DNA from: Pseudomonadota bacterium | Lineage (GTDB): Bacteria > Pseudomonadota > Alphaproteobacteria > Elsterales > Elsteraceae | Direction: 5' to 3' | NCBI GenBank assembly: GCA_016195115.1 | Contig: JACQAI010000188.1 | Coordinates: forward strand, 1 to 5,367 | DNA length: 5,367 bases | Part shown: positions 5,284-5,367 of the stretch, piece after piece | Numbering within the stretch: position 1 is the stretch's first letter | Layout of the letters: each line of letters starts with the position of its first letter | Notes under the pieces: generated by a model | The model's input: the letters and a program-made list of their open reading frames with translations, nothing else | Told to the model about the DNA's origin: nothing | Database searches by the model: none | Position numbers and translations under genes: made by a program

Positions 5284-5367
5284 CTGGCGCGGCAGGGGCG
5301 TAAGCCCCGCGAGCGCCGTCAAAAGTGTTTCGTCGCGCTCGCGGGGGCTACGCCCCCTGCCGCGCTA
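5281..5367. repeat. Long imperfect inverted repeat (REP-like element or terminator) after the MFS gene
   Basis: Positions 5288-5316 and 5335-5364 are reverse complements apart from a few single-base bulges, around an 18-base central segment (5317-5334). The inner 12 bp, 5305-5316 with 5335-5346, pair perfectly. Each arm is itself a hairpin: GGGGC-gtaa-GCCCC (5295-5308) and GGGGGC-tac-GCCCCC (5343-5357). So the DNA or RNA can fold as one long hairpin or as two small ones. The outermost TAG (5281-5283) and CTA (5365-5367) also match, and that TAG is the stop codon of the transporter gene. No T-run follows within the window, so a classical intrinsic terminator is not shown, but transcription of the operon may well end here. 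The layout resembles paired REP/BIME-type palindromes that recur in genomes. The element may continue past the window edge. Confidence 0.7.

Noticed and set aside
5281..5367. CRISPR repeat or small structured RNA gene
   Set aside because: There is a single palindromic unit without spacers or direct repeats, and no known RNA family features; a dispersed palindrome or terminator explains it better.

Overview
The window is GC-rich and densely coded, with only short intergenic gaps. The codon bias, the GcvA-like LysR regulator, the Tam methyltransferase and the small 'WRTSCPRLPVWEDA' protein suggest a proteobacterium, most likely an alphaproteobacterium (Rhodospirillales/Hyphomicrobiales type). 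This is an inference from protein character only; there is no rRNA or marker gene to settle it.

Layout, left to right. (1) The last 40 codons of an OsmC-type peroxidase gene, plus strand, cut by the window edge. (2) A complete nucleotide-sugar dehydrogenase of the TviB/WbpO-like group, plus strand, with a TTG start chosen because a good Shine-Dalgarno sits in front of it. (3) Convergent to it, with 3 bases between the stop codons, a minus-strand pair: a GcvA-like LysR regulator (upstream) followed by a small VOC/glyoxalase-fold protein (downstream). (4) A divergent intergenic region of about 100 bases with perfect palindromes. (5) A plus-strand operon of three closely packed genes: a small uncharacterised protein, trans-aconitate 2-methyltransferase (tam), and an EntS-like MFS exporter whose start codon overlaps the tam stop as ATGA. 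(6) The window ends in a long imperfect inverted repeat of about 87 bases whose left end contains the stop codon of the exporter gene.

How the parts may work together. The LysR-VOC pair is probably one transcript. LysR may also control the divergent three-gene operon, because the shared intergenic region carries palindromic candidate operators. Tam methylates trans-aconitate, an inhibitory by-product of the TCA cycle. Tight coupling of tam to an exporter raises the untested possibility that the transporter exports the methyl ester or a related small acid. The dehydrogenase makes a UDP-uronic acid type sugar for surface polysaccharide and looks functionally unrelated to its neighbours.

I see no tRNA, rRNA, CRISPR array, transposase, prophage gene or clear riboswitch. 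Most of the window looks like ordinary chromosomal housekeeping and accessory metabolism. The terminal inverted repeat and the small conserved unknown protein are the parts least explained by known annotation.
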